A DNA stretch of 64,000 bases from Flavobacterium reichenbachii (GCF_002217435.1 NZ_MUHF01000012.1:95211-159210); one strand, 5' to 3'; counted from the first letter of the stretch, positions 19,665 to 29,874 are shown. The notes: generated from the letters alone by a model not told the origin. Translations and numbers: made by a program.

Positions 19665-22436
19665 ATGAAAAAATTATTACTATTGACTTTTCTTTTTTTA
19701 ACCGCCTCAGGATTCTCTCAAAACTTTTATTACGGAAATGTCAGCGAAGACGGCTCACCAATTCCCGGCGCCAGAATTTGTGTAGTCAACACGCAAAGAT
19801 GCACCACTTCAGATTTTGATGGAAATTATACTATTGAAGTTAAAATTGGTGATCAGTTAAAAATTTCTGCTATAGGATTGGAATCAACAATTATTAGAAT
19901 CACCAGTCAAAATATTCAAAAAAATGATCAAACAGTAGATCCCATTTTAAGCGATGATTATATTGCTAAGCTAAAAAAGCCAACAGATTCTATTAAAATT
20001 TCTAAACCATCAGGAACTTTTGCCTTCAATCTTTTTGATGGCTTTGGCGAACAGTATTTAATGAAAATTAATAGAGATGCCAAACATTTTTATAGTTTGA
20101 AGTACAAATACGAGTACAATAAATTGTCTTTTGAAGCCAGTCAGGAATTAATGGTTTCATCGCCAATCCGAATGCAAAAGTATCAAAAAACATATGCGCA
20201 GGGCAGAAGTCAAAATGGAGAATTAGTATATCAATCTCCGGAAACAAACGAAATTTTCAGCTGGGGACCAAACGTAAATTCTTTAGAATATTCAGGAAAT
20301 AAATCTGAATATTATCCGCAGGGAAATATTGTAAACAAGACATTTGGTAACGGAAATGCATTAGAACTTTACAATCCGAATGATTTTTTCAATAACGGAA
20401 TGGACAATAAATACATGCTGAATACCCAAATTGAAGGAACAAAGGGCAATATAATGAGAATAAATCTTACTTATAAAACAGGTAAAATTTCTATTCCAAC
20501 GAGCCGAAATAATGAAATTGCAGCATTTGTCAAATATTCTAGAAATGTTTCAAAATTAAGTAAAATAGAAACTATTTTATCTTATGATGATTTCGAAAAC
20601 AATCTAACCAACTCCAATTTTGCAGTAAATAAGATCGTTTTTGCAAATGCGGTAACGCCAATTCATTTTGATAATAATTTTGCGTCCACATTATCAAATG
20701 GTTTACAGCGAAGTTATGCACAGTCTGAAAATAATCCTTATTATTTGCTTCAGAATAATGTCGATAAAAATAAAAGCAAAACCATTTCTTTCAATTTTAA
20801 TCATAAATATACCAAGGATAAGAATTGGAACAGTGCAAGTGCTAGTTTTCAATCTTCTGAAATTAAAAACACAAACGGTCAGAGTTTTTATACTGCCGGA
20901 ATTGCAGCGCCTAATTTCAATGAAAGAAAAGAAAGATTTAGCAATTTTTCAGTTTCAGATGTTTTCAACCACACCATTGATTCTCGCGGATTTGTAGAAA
21001 CAAAAATTGATTTCAGGTTTCAGGAACGAAAATTAAACCGTCAGTATTTTACCGGATTTGCTGCTCCAATTGATTTTCCTGACAATAGTTTATCTCAAAA
21101 TAAATTCGATATTTCGCAGCAGCGATTTGAAGTTTTTTATAACGCGAATGTATCGTATACTTTTCGTGATATTCTTTCTTATTATGAGCAATTGGTTTTA
21201 AAAGCAAATACGAACCTGAATTATTCGTCAACCGTAAAAGGAAAGTTTATGCCCAATTTTCTTGCTTCCGCAGAAATTAAAGACCTTTTTAATGAATCGC
21301 TTTCGATTACCGTCAGCCAGTCTTATAATCAGGTGGAACCTTCTTTGCAAAATAATAATTTGAATTTTAATTCCTTACGTTACAACGTTAGTCAGTTCAA
21401 AGAACTTCAGAATAATTTAGAATTGATAACGCCAAAAAATGCCATTGCCACACAGGAAATCAATACAAATTTGAGCTTGATGTATAATTTCGATTATCGC
21501 TGGAATTTTAATTTTAATTTTTACAACAAAACAGTTGATAATTTATATGTTCCCAGTTTTAACCTAAATACCATTAATTGGTCGCCAGACGTAAATTATA
21601 AAGAGAATGGAGTTGAATTCGAAATACAAAAAACATTTGATAGAAGAAATTTAGCTTATAGTTTCAATTTAAATTTCACTCATTATAAAAACAAAGTCAC
21701 AAGTTTGAATAACAATCAAAGCAGCATTCCATTTGCCGGTTTTGCTGATGTTAATAAAAATTATATCGCTGGCCAGCCGCTCGGTGTTATTGTCGGAAAC
21801 GGCTATTTAAGAGACAATAATCAGAATATAATTATTGATAATGATGGTTTTCCTGTTGAAGATGCACAGCCAAAAATTTTAGGCAATCCAAATCCTGATT
21901 TTGTTGTTGGTTTTTTCAATTCATTAAAATATAAAAACTTTACGCTCAACCTTTCTTTTGATTGGAGTCAAGGCGGCGAAATGTGGAATGGAACACAGCA
22001 AACGTTGAATTATTACGGAAAATCTGAACTGACTGAACAACAGCGAAATATAAGTAATTATGTTTTTGCGGGCGTTACACAATCAGGCGCAGTAAATACA
22101 AAAACCGTTTCTTTTTATGATGCGAATCTTCCTGTACAGCAAAATCGCTGGACGAGATACGGAATCGACGGTGTTGCAGAAGATGCGATTGAAGACGCGA
22201 CTTATTTTAGATTGAATGCTGTGAGTTTATCGTATACTAATAATCCCTATTTTAATTATGGAAACAGAATAAGTTATACAATTTCACTTTTTGTAAATAA
22301 CGTTTTTGTGCTGTCTAAAAACAAACAAGCTTTCAGCAGTAATGCTATGTTTAATTCTTTAGACTCAAGCGGATTAGAATATTTCAATGCGCCCATGATG
22401 AGAAGTTTCGGATCTTCTTTAACCATTAAATTTTAA
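19665..22436 (+). CDS. SusC-type outer-membrane beta-barrel lacking the plug domain
   Basis: 923 aa. A signal peptide (cleavage near GFSQ) is followed by a carboxypeptidase-like regulatory domain (about residues 22-95, with DGSPIPGARICVV and TSDFDGNYTI). The protein then passes directly into SusC-type barrel sequence (from about 160: WGPN, YYPQGN, NDFFNNG, to a terminal SSLTIKF strand). The plug, normally found between the regulatory domain and the barrel with VDG and GYG motifs, is absent. A SusC-type plug is encoded inside the next gene, which begins 4 nt after this stop. No SusD follows. It would be an open pore unless plugged in trans. Confidence 0.85.
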   Translation: MKKLLLLTFLFLTASGFSQNFYYGNVSEDGSPIPGARICVVNTQRCTTSDFDGNYTIEVKIGDQLKISAIGLESTIIRITSQNIQKNDQTVDPILSDDYIAKLKKPTDSIKISKPSGTFAFNLFDGFGEQYLMKINRDAKHFYSLKYKYEYNKLSFEASQELMVSSPIRMQKYQKTYAQGRSQNGELVYQSPETNEIFSWGPNVNSLEYSGNKSEYYPQGNIVNKTFGNGNALELYNPNDFFNNGMDNKYMLNTQIEGTKGNIMRINLTYKTGKISIPTSRNNEIAAFVKYSRNVSKLSKIETILSYDDFENNLTNSNFAVNKIVFANAVTPIHFDNNFASTLSNGLQRSYAQSENNPYYLLQNNVDKNKSKTISFNFNHKYTKDKNWNSASASFQSSEIKNTNGQSFYTAGIAAPNFNERKERFSNFSVSDVFNHTIDSRGFVETKIDFRFQERKLNRQYFTGFAAPIDFPDNSLSQNKFDISQQRFEVFYNANVSYTFRDILSYYEQLVLKANTNLNYSSTVKGKFMPNFLASAEIKDLFNESLSITVSQSYNQVEPSLQNNNLNFNSLRYNVSQFKELQNNLELITPKNAIATQEINTNLSLMYNFDYRWNFNFNFYNKTVDNLYVPSFNLNTINWSPDVNYKENGVEFEIQKTFDRRNLAYSFNLNFTHYKNKVTSLNNNQSSIPFAGFADVNKNYIAGQPLGVIVGNGYLRDNNQNIIIDNDGFPVEDAQPKILGNPNPDFVVGFFNSLKYKNFTLNLSFDWSQGGEMWNGTQQTLNYYGKSELTEQQRNISNYVFAGVTQSGAVNTKTVSFYDANLPVQQNRWTRYGIDGVAEDAIEDATYFRLNAVSLSYTNNPYFNYGNRISYTISLFVNNVFVLSKNKQAFSSNAMFNSLDSSGLEYFNAPMMRSFGSSLTIKF

Positions 22437-22440
22437 CACG

Positions 22441-25400
22441 ATGAAAAATCTAAAATACATATTGTTTTTACTATTATTTCAGACTGTAGAAGCGCAAAAT
22501 ATCGAAGCAAATTGGAATACGGTTTATGAAAAACCAATCACTGAAAAAGTGTATCTGCATCTAAATAATGTGTTATATGCTCCCGGTGATATTATTTATT
22601 TTAAAGCGTATATCGCTGAAAATGATAACAGTCCCACAACTTTGAGCGATTATATTTATATTGATTTATTTGATGGAGGAAATAAAAAAATAGCCACTCA
22701 AAATTATATCGTAGAACAAGGAAGTGTCTCTGGTTCGTATAAAATTCCTGAATCCAGCGTTGCCGGAATGTATAAAATCAAAGCCTATACAAAAATTCAA
22801 AATCAGAATTCGGATAATATTTTTGAGAAGAGCTTTTTTGTGCAAAAAGTGGTTTCACCAAGAATTTTGATGACACTCGATTTTAAGAAAAAAGCATACG
22901 GAAAGGGAGAAATCTGCGAAGCCGATTTTGAATTGAAAAATCTGGAAAGCCAGCCAATCAGAAATTATGCTTTCAATTATGCTATTTTTATTGGAGGCAA
23001 AAAGATAGATTCCCTGCAGGGAAAAACAGATGAATTAGGAAAAGCAGTTGTGAAATTTAAACTTCCAAATGATTTAAAATCGAATGATGGAATTTTAAAC
23101 GTAATGCTGGATTATGATAATTTCAAAGAATCAGTAACACGTTCCATTCCAATTAATTTAAATTTTGTAGATCTTCAGTTTTTACCTGAAAGCGGAAATT
23201 TAGTTTTAAACGAACCTTCGTCATTGTTTTTTATTACAAAAAATGAATTTGGAAGACCAATGGATGCCGCCGGTTTTATTGAGGATGAAAGTGGTAATAA
23301 AATCACGGATTTTAAAAGTGTTCACGACGGAATGGGAAATGTTGTTTTGAAAACCGAAGAAAATAAAAAATACTTCGCCGTTTTGACTTCGCCTTTTAAA
23401 TCAGAAGAAAAAATAGAATTGCCTTTAGCCAAAAAAAGTGTTTTTGTACTAAATGCAGTCAAAAATACAGATAATGTTTCGCTGAAAATTTATGCGCCAT
23501 TGGCAGTCGATGCAAAAATTTTGGTTCGTAATATTGCCAAAATTCAGCAATCGATTCCTTTGAATTTAAAGCAAGGCTGGAATGTATTGGATATAAAAAC
23601 AAAAGATTTTCCGGTTGGTATTCAATCTCTTTCTTTATTAATCGAAAACCAGATTGTTGCTGAAAGACTTGTGTTTTTGAATTATCAGGACGGACTCAAA
23701 ATAGAAATCAAAACGGACAAACAAACATATCTGCCAAGAGAAAAAGTAAAAGTTTCTGTTGTCACAAAAGACAAAAACAATCAGCCCATTGCATCGAATA
23801 TTTCAGTTTCAGTAGTCGATTCAAAACTGCTCACTTATATCGATGACAAACAAGATAATATTTTGTCTTGGATGTTTCTTGGATCAGAATTAAAAGGAAA
23901 AATTCACGAGCCAAGATTCTATTTCGATACTAACAAAAAACTGGAATTAAAAGAAGAAGCGATTGATTTACTTCTAAATACGCACGGCTGGAGAAAGTAC
24001 AATCAGGAAAATATTCAAAATTTAGTAGCTCAAGGAAGAAGTTTAGAGCCTGAAAAAAGCAATATAATCGAAGGGTTTATACAGAATCGTAGAAGAAAAC
24101 CTGTTAGCACAAAGATTTTGTTTTTTACAGATAAAGGAAATGTTTTTGAAACAAGAAGCAATTCAAGCGGTTATTTTAGGTTTAACAGAATTCCGTTTTC
24201 GAAGATTGCTTATTTAGCGGCAGAAAGTGGAAGCAGTAGTGAATATACCATTACAAACTCCATTTCAAACGAAATTAATTTTCTTAGAATGAAAGACACA
24301 CTTTCGAATACAGAGATTCTGGAAGTAAGTTATAATGATTTGAAACCGAATGACAACAGTATTATTACGACTAAGAATGATAGGTATAGCAGCAATACAT
24401 TATGGTCAGTACCAATGTATAACAACGTTTCATTAAAATCAGAAAGTAATTCATTGAGTGAAGTTGTAATAGTAGGATATGGTTACCAAAGAAGGTCATC
24501 ACTAACAGGATCAACATCAGTAATTACACGTCAGGATATTACCAACTCATTAAACGGAAGGGCTGCGGGACTTCAAATTACCTCTTCATCCGGACAGCCG
24601 GGCGGAGCAGATAAAATTAGAATTAGAGGTTTATCCTCTATTTACGGAAGCCGATCTGCGGGGCAGCCATTGATTGTTGTAGACGGAATTCCGTGTGTCA
24701 ATAATGAAAATTCGTCTATTTTCGGGAACTTGTCTCCCAATTTAATTGAGTCAGTTGTTATCTTAAAAGATGCTTCGGCAACTGCAATTTACGGTTCAAA
24801 CGGTGCGTACGGCGTTATTGTAGTAACGACGAAAAACAGACCGATGGATGCAAAAATTATTTTAGGAAAAAAACAAAACTATACTTTTCAATCCATTCTT
24901 AAATCGGGAAAAAAAGAATTGAACGAAGCTTATGATTTTTATGCACCAAAATATGCATCAACAATTGTCGAAGAAAAAACAGATTTTAGAAGCTGTATTT
25001 ATTGGAACTCTATTATTCACACTGATAATAAAGGAATGGCAGCTTTTGAATTTCATAATTCTGATGACAATACTTCTTTTAAAATAATAGCCGAAGGAAC
25101 TTCTTTTAAAGGCGATATTGGCAGGGCAGAAGTGTCGTATGCTGTAAAAGAATTAATTCAGAGCGATGTAAAAGTGCCAATTTATGCTTCAAAAGAAGAT
25201 AACATCCGCATACCAATCTGGCTTAAAAATAACTCTGAAAACAACTTAACATTAAATTGCAGACTTAATTTTGATAATAAAGAAACTAATAATACAGCAG
25301 TAGTTTTAAAACCAAATGAATCTAAAACGGTCTATATTTCAATAATTGCCAGTAAAATCGGAAAAAATCTTCCTTTGGAAATTATAGTAGAAGGAGACAG

Positions 25401-27000
25401 TTACAGAACAAAAATCCTAAAGTTTATAGATGTTTATGGAAACGGTTTTCCTATGAATGTTGATATTTCAGGAACGAAATCGCAGACCACAGATTTTACA
25501 ATTTCAGATCCATTAGCGGGTTCTGTTGATGCCGGATTTAAAATATTATACAATCCGTTTTCCTCTATTTTTGATGGCTTGCAAAGTATGATGCGTGAAC
25601 CTTCCGGATGTTTTGAGCAGGTTTCGTCGTCTAATTATCCCAATATAATGGCGATGCAATTATTAAAATACAGAACAATAACGCCTGAATTCAAAGAGAG
25701 AGCCTTGAAGTTTTTAGAAGTTGGTTATCGAAAATTAAGAAACTACGAATCTAAAGAAGGCGGATACGAATGGTACGGAGGCAATCCGGGAAATGAGGCT
25801 TTAACCGCTTATGGCTTATTGCAGTTTCATGAAATGAGCGAGTTTATAAATATTGATAAAAAACTAATTGAAGGAAATTTGAAATGGCTTAATTCAAGAA
25901 AAGACGATAAAGGAGGTTTCAATCAAAATCCGGCACGATACGGTTTTTCAGGAATAAAATATGTAGTTAACAATGCTTATATTGTTTATGTGCTTTCAGA
26001 AGTAGGGCAGAATGATTTCGAAAAACAATATGAAACTGCATTGAAAGAAGCTTTCGAAAGTAAAGATTTGTACCGAATGGAACTGTTGGCCTTAACTTCA
26101 TTTAATTTGAAGAAAACAGCCGAATACAAACAATTGATGGGGTTAATTAAATCAGAAATTGTAAAACAAAAATCTAAAGATTTAAAAGCAGAACAATCTA
26201 TTATTCATAGTTACGGAAAATCGATGAGCATTGAGATTGCGTCACTTTATGCACTTGCGTTATTGAAGGAAAATCAGGTTACAAAAGAAGTTTCTGATAT
26301 TTTAGATTACATTCAATCTTCAAAAAGCGTTTACGGATTTGGCTCTACACAAGCAACGGCTCTGGCATTGAAAGCGATTACTGAATTTACAAAAATTGCT
26401 ACTTATACAAAGCCTTTGAATAATCCGACTCTGAATTTAAACCAGCAGCCAATTGGTGTAAGCGCGAAAGATAAAGACGGAAATGTTGTTTTGAAAAATC
26501 TGAATGTCAATGCAGGAAAGAATAATTTTTCGATTCAAATTCCTGCTGAAAGTTCGCTGCCTTATTTGTTTTATGTTCAATATCAAACCTACAAACCTAA
26601 TAATTCAAAAGAATGTAAATTGATTTTAAAAACAAAATCATTGGCCAATAAAGTAAAAATCAGCGAAACGGCAAGAGTAGAAATAGAAGTGCAGAACAAT
26701 AGTAATTATCAGCTTTCAAACCCAATTGCAAGAATCGGAATTCCCGGCGGATTAACGCCAGAACCTTGGCAGCTGAAAGAGCTGGTTGAGAAAAATGTAG
26801 TAGATTATTATGAAATATTCGGAAGCGAATTGGTCTTGTATTTTAGAAAATTAAATCCAAAAGAAACCAGAAAAATCAACATTGATCTAAAAGCAATTGT
26901 TCCCGGAAATTATAGAGCAATAGCGTCTTCTGCCTATTTATACTACGAAAACGAGCATAAAAATTGGAATCAAGGAATAGAAATTGAAGTTATTCCGTAG
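22441..27000 (+). CDS. Alpha-2-macroglobulin-like protein with an embedded SusC-type plug domain
   Basis: 1519 aa. A Sec signal peptide (cleavage near VEAQ) is not followed by a lipobox. Residues ~20-540 are MG-type domains (EKVYLHLNNVLYAPGD is the MG2 motif). A second regulatory fold lies at ~541-610. A full SusC-type plug spans about 674-799, with EVVIVGYGYQ, LIVVDGIP and IYGSNGAYGVIVVTTK. Then come the A2M domain (~840-880) and the thioester motif GCFEQ with Cys1057, followed by a GGYEWYGG thioester-domain segment. Bacterial A2Ms trap proteases covalently in the periplasm. Here the plug sits where the bait region is expected. It probably pairs with the plug-less barrel before it. Confidence 0.88.
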   Translation: MKNLKYILFLLLFQTVEAQNIEANWNTVYEKPITEKVYLHLNNVLYAPGDIIYFKAYIAENDNSPTTLSDYIYIDLFDGGNKKIATQNYIVEQGSVSGSYKIPESSVAGMYKIKAYTKIQNQNSDNIFEKSFFVQKVVSPRILMTLDFKKKAYGKGEICEADFELKNLESQPIRNYAFNYAIFIGGKKIDSLQGKTDELGKAVVKFKLPNDLKSNDGILNVMLDYDNFKESVTRSIPINLNFVDLQFLPESGNLVLNEPSSLFFITKNEFGRPMDAAGFIEDESGNKITDFKSVHDGMGNVVLKTEENKKYFAVLTSPFKSEEKIELPLAKKSVFVLNAVKNTDNVSLKIYAPLAVDAKILVRNIAKIQQSIPLNLKQGWNVLDIKTKDFPVGIQSLSLLIENQIVAERLVFLNYQDGLKIEIKTDKQTYLPREKVKVSVVTKDKNNQPIASNISVSVVDSKLLTYIDDKQDNILSWMFLGSELKGKIHEPRFYFDTNKKLELKEEAIDLLLNTHGWRKYNQENIQNLVAQGRSLEPEKSNIIEGFIQNRRRKPVSTKILFFTDKGNVFETRSNSSGYFRFNRIPFSKIAYLAAESGSSSEYTITNSISNEINFLRMKDTLSNTEILEVSYNDLKPNDNSIITTKNDRYSSNTLWSVPMYNNVSLKSESNSLSEVVIVGYGYQRRSSLTGSTSVITRQDITNSLNGRAAGLQITSSSGQPGGADKIRIRGLSSIYGSRSAGQPLIVVDGIPCVNNENSSIFGNLSPNLIESVVILKDASATAIYGSNGAYGVIVVTTKNRPMDAKIILGKKQNYTFQSILKSGKKELNEAYDFYAPKYASTIVEEKTDFRSCIYWNSIIHTDNKGMAAFEFHNSDDNTSFKIIAEGTSFKGDIGRAEVSYAVKELIQSDVKVPIYASKEDNIRIPIWLKNNSENNLTLNCRLNFDNKETNNTAVVLKPNESKTVYISIIASKIGKNLPLEIIVEGDSYRTKILKFIDVYGNGFPMNVDISGTKSQTTDFTISDPLAGSVDAGFKILYNPFSSIFDGLQSMMREPSGCFEQVSSSNYPNIMAMQLLKYRTITPEFKERALKFLEVGYRKLRNYESKEGGYEWYGGNPGNEALTAYGLLQFHEMSEFINIDKKLIEGNLKWLNSRKDDKGGFNQNPARYGFSGIKYVVNNAYIVYVLSEVGQNDFEKQYETALKEAFESKDLYRMELLALTSFNLKKTAEYKQLMGLIKSEIVKQKSKDLKAEQSIIHSYGKSMSIEIASLYALALLKENQVTKEVSDILDYIQSSKSVYGFGSTQATALALKAITEFTKIATYTKPLNNPTLNLNQQPIGVSAKDKDGNVVLKNLNVNAGKNNFSIQIPAESSLPYLFYVQYQTYKPNNSKECKLILKTKSLANKVKISETARVEIEVQNNSNYQLSNPIARIGIPGGLTPEPWQLKELVEKNVVDYYEIFGSELVLYFRKLNPKETRKINIDLKAIVPGNYRAIASSAYLYYENEHKNWNQGIEIEVIP
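24460..24837 (+). other. Plug domain inside the A2M gene
   Basis: This segment encodes about residues 674-799 of the A2M-like protein. It holds the order of motifs expected in a SusC plug: VVIVGYG, GRAAGLQI, RIRGLSS, PLIVVDG, LKDASATAIYGS and GVIVVTTK. Confidence 0.88.
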
Positions 27001-27008
27001 TATTTTTT

Positions 27009-27039
27009 ATCCTAACAGGTTTTTTGAACCTGTTAGGAT
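27009..27039. terminator. Terminator after the A2M gene
   Basis: A perfect 13-bp stem (ATCCTAACAGGTT / AACCTGTTAGGAT) with a T-rich 5-nt loop lies between convergent genes, so it can serve both. Confidence 0.85.
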
Positions 27040-27054
27040 TTATTTTATTACAAA

Positions 27055-28116
27055 TCAAAAATCTTTTCCTTTATAATAATTCAACGTTAAATCTATAAAC
27101 TTACTGTAGCTCTCCATACCATCTTTCTGATTGTTTGATTTTAAGAAATTGTCATAAAGAAAATGAAATCCCTTATCAATAAATGTATCGTACTTTTTCC
27201 AGAAATCCTGACTTTCCTGATAGTTTTTTAAAATTCCAACGTTTACTTTTTTCTTTAATTCTTTAAATATTTTTTCGTTTTTATGCTGCCAGATTCCTAA
27301 ACAATAGCGCAAAGTAAAGCTGTATCCTGCATATTGATAATATAAATTATCATTTTTGACAGATGCTAAAACGCCAATAAAATTGCATTCGTTTTCGCTT
27401 GCAAAACCAATCTGATGTGCCATTTCGTGAGAAGTCGTGAGCGGAAAAGTGTACATAGGCAATAGGTCATTTACTTGAGCTTCGTTGGTAAAAGGATTTA
27501 AGTAGCCTGCAAACCCCATATAAGTCAAAGGAACGCTGAAAAGCGATTTTTTAACGCTTAAAGTTTCATATTTAAAATAAGGATGTTCTTTGGCTAGATT
27601 ATCATAACCATTCAAAATCATCTTAAAAGATTCTTTTTGCGAATAAGGAAATACAACTTTAGAACTGTCGTTTTTTGTGATTTGGTATTGAACTTCATTA
27701 GTTTTTGCAATTAATCTTTTTGTAAAAGCTAAAAGATCTGCATCTGAATATTCTCTTTTGATTTCCATTTTTTCAAAAAGAGGTTCACGATAATAATTAA
27801 AAGCCCAGAGTAAATGAAATAGAAAATAAAAAACAGAAACTTTGCCTAAGATTTTTAAAATATGATCTTTCCAATCTGCTCTCCATGTTTTTCTAATTTT
27901 CCAAAACCAGCTAATTATAGATACTATAAGAACAGCGTAAATGCAGTCACCAACAGAAAATGGAATTTTACCCAAAATTGATCTCGAGAAGTGCGAAATT
28001 CTAATATATAAATTGTTACTGTAAAAGCCTTCCACATAATCCGGAAAAAAAGGGAGGATTTTTAAAATGATGATCTGGATTAAAAGAAATAAAGGAAGTA
28101 TATATTTTGATTTCAC
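27055..28116 (-). CDS. DUF3810 membrane protein (zinc-peptidase-like)
   Basis: 353 aa from the GTG at 28116, the start that fits the family, whose members begin just before the first hydrophobic helix (KYILPLFLLIQ). A longer frame to 28254 adds 46 residues that run into intergenic repeat sequence. Two or three TM helices in the first ~110 residues precede a domain with TTSHEMAHQIGFASENECNF, the HExxH-like motif of DUF3810 (here HEMAH). It may be a membrane-anchored metallopeptidase, but no activity is established. It converges on the A2M gene. Confidence 0.85.
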   Translation of the reverse strand: MKSKYILPLFLLIQIIILKILPFFPDYVEGFYSNNLYIRISHFSRSILGKIPFSVGDCIYAVLIVSIISWFWKIRKTWRADWKDHILKILGKVSVFYFLFHLLWAFNYYREPLFEKMEIKREYSDADLLAFTKRLIAKTNEVQYQITKNDSSKVVFPYSQKESFKMILNGYDNLAKEHPYFKYETLSVKKSLFSVPLTYMGFAGYLNPFTNEAQVNDLLPMYTFPLTTSHEMAHQIGFASENECNFIGVLASVKNDNLYYQYAGYSFTLRYCLGIWQHKNEKIFKELKKKVNVGILKNYQESQDFWKKYDTFIDKGFHFLYDNFLKSNNQKDGMESYSKFIDLTLNYYKGKDF

Positions 28117-28306
28117 AATGTAAATTTTGATACGTAAATATAAATACAATTGACTGATAAAAAAAGTTAACCTCGAATTCCACGAATTTTCATTATTATA
28201 AAGGAAATATTTAAAAACTGTAAAATATTTATGGTATTCCAATTTTAGAGCCATTATAATTTGTGCTAATTCGTGTAATTAGTGGCAGAAAAAAATATAA
28301 ACTTTG

Positions 28307-28314
28307 TAACTTTG
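28307..28314 (+). promoter_or_regulatory. -7 promoter box of pepD-like gene
   Basis: TAACTTTG matches TAnnTTTG, 34 nt before the ATG at 28349; the -33 element is not clear. Confidence 0.5.
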
Positions 28315-28348
28315 ACATTCTTAATTGTTAAACATCAAACAAAATATA

Positions 28349-29809
28349 ATGAGTCAGGAAATAAGAAATCTGGAGCCAAAAGCACTTTGGAATAAATTTG
28401 CAGATCTGAACGCCGTTCCACGTCCATCCAAAAAAGAAGAACGTGTAATTGAGTTTATGAAAAATTTTGGTAACAGTCTGGGTTTAGAAACTTTTGAAGA
28501 TGAAATCAGAAATGTAATCATCAGAAAACCGGCAACTCCAGGTATGGAAAATCGCAAAGCAATTGTACTGCAGGGCCATCTTGATATGGTGCACCAAAAA
28601 AATGCAGATACCGTTTTTGATTTTGATACGCAGGGAATCGATATGTATGTTGATGGAGACTGGGTTCGCGCACGCGGTACCACACTTGGTGCTGACAATG
28701 GTTTAGGAGTGGCGACAATTATGGCTATTTTAGAAAGTAAAGACATTCCGCATCCTGCAATTGAAGCTTTGTTTACAATTGACGAAGAAACTGGAATGAC
28801 TGGCGCTTTAAACTTAAAAGGTGGTATTCTTCAAGGTCAGATTTTATTGAATTTAGATACTGAAGAAGACGATGAAATTGATATTGGATGTGCTGGCGGA
28901 ATTGATGTAACAGCTACAAGAACGTATCATGAGGAAGAAGTTCCAGAAGGTTCAGTAGGGCATCTTGTTACCGTAAAAGGGCTAAATGGAGGTCATTCAG
29001 GAATGGATATTCATAAAGGTTTAGGTAATGCGAACAAAATTATGAACCGTTTATTATTTGATGCTTTTGAAAACTTCGGTTTGCAAGTAGCAGAAATTAA
29101 CGGAGGAAGTTTGCGAAATGCAATTCCGAGAGAAAGTGTTGCCAAAGTAATCATTTCTGAAATGTTTGATGAAGCTTTCATCTTTGATATGCAGGAAATT
29201 ATTAACGACATTAAAACAGAGTATAAAACTACTGAACCTAATTTATCTATCGAAATCGTAAAATGCGATTTACCTGAAAAAGTTATGGATTTGGGTGTAC
29301 AAGAAGGAATTATCAGAGCAATCTACGCAGCACATAATGGTGTGTACAGAATGAGTGCTGATATGGAAGACTTGGTAGAAACTTCGAATAATATTGCGAG
29401 AGTTATTATAAAAGATGGCGAAATATCAATAGGATGTTTAACACGTTCTTCTGTTGAAACTTCAAAATTTGATTTAGCAAATGCTTTGCGTTCTGCTTTT
29501 GAATTGGTTGGATGTGAAGTAGAACTTTCAGGTTCTTATCCGGGATGGACTCCAAATGTAAATTCTGAAATATTAGATACTTTGGTTGGAATTTATGAAA
29601 AACAGAATAACGAAAAACCAAAAGTGGTGGCTTGTCATGCAGGTTTAGAGTGTGGTATTTTAGGAACAAATTATCCAGAAATGGATATGATTTCTTTTGG
29701 ACCAACGATTCATGGAGCGCATTCTCCTGACGAAAGAGCCAGTATTTCTTCTGCTCAAAAATACTGGAAATTTGTATTAGAAATTCTTTCTAATATTCCA
29801 GTTAAATAG
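28349..29809 (+). CDS. pepD: Aminoacyl-histidine dipeptidase (M20 family, PepD)
   Basis: 486 aa from the ATG at 28349; a TTG eight codons upstream is less likely. M20 metal ligands appear in LQGHLDMVHQ, ARGTTLGADNGLG, FTIDEETGMTGA and LLNLDTEEDDE, and the late His in FGPTIHGAHSPDE. These cytosolic dizinc enzymes split dipeptides such as carnosine with low specificity. Length and motifs fit PepD. It is monocistronic, with a -7 box in front and an inverted repeat behind. Confidence 0.96.
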   Translation: MSQEIRNLEPKALWNKFADLNAVPRPSKKEERVIEFMKNFGNSLGLETFEDEIRNVIIRKPATPGMENRKAIVLQGHLDMVHQKNADTVFDFDTQGIDMYVDGDWVRARGTTLGADNGLGVATIMAILESKDIPHPAIEALFTIDEETGMTGALNLKGGILQGQILLNLDTEEDDEIDIGCAGGIDVTATRTYHEEEVPEGSVGHLVTVKGLNGGHSGMDIHKGLGNANKIMNRLLFDAFENFGLQVAEINGGSLRNAIPRESVAKVIISEMFDEAFIFDMQEIINDIKTEYKTTEPNLSIEIVKCDLPEKVMDLGVQEGIIRAIYAAHNGVYRMSADMEDLVETSNNIARVIIKDGEISIGCLTRSSVETSKFDLANALRSAFELVGCEVELSGSYPGWTPNVNSEILDTLVGIYEKQNNEKPKVVACHAGLECGILGTNYPEMDMISFGPTIHGAHSPDERASISSAQKYWKFVLEILSNIPVK

Positions 29810-29825
29810 TCTCAGTATTCAGTCA

Positions 29826-29857
29826 CAGTTTTCAGTTTCCATCGAGACTGAAAACTG
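29826..29857. repeat. Inverted repeat / terminator after pepD
   Basis: CAGTTTTCAGT (29826-29836) and ACTGAAAACTG (29847-29857) are a perfect 11-bp inverted repeat with a 10-nt loop, followed by another GAGACTGAAAAC copy. It can end both convergent genes. Confidence 0.65.
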
Positions 29858-29874
29858 AGACTGAAAACTTTAAA

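Noticed and set aside
28117..28254. 46-residue N-terminal extension of the DUF3810 protein
   Set aside because: It runs through intergenic repeat-like sequence and puts a long segment before the first helix, unlike the family.
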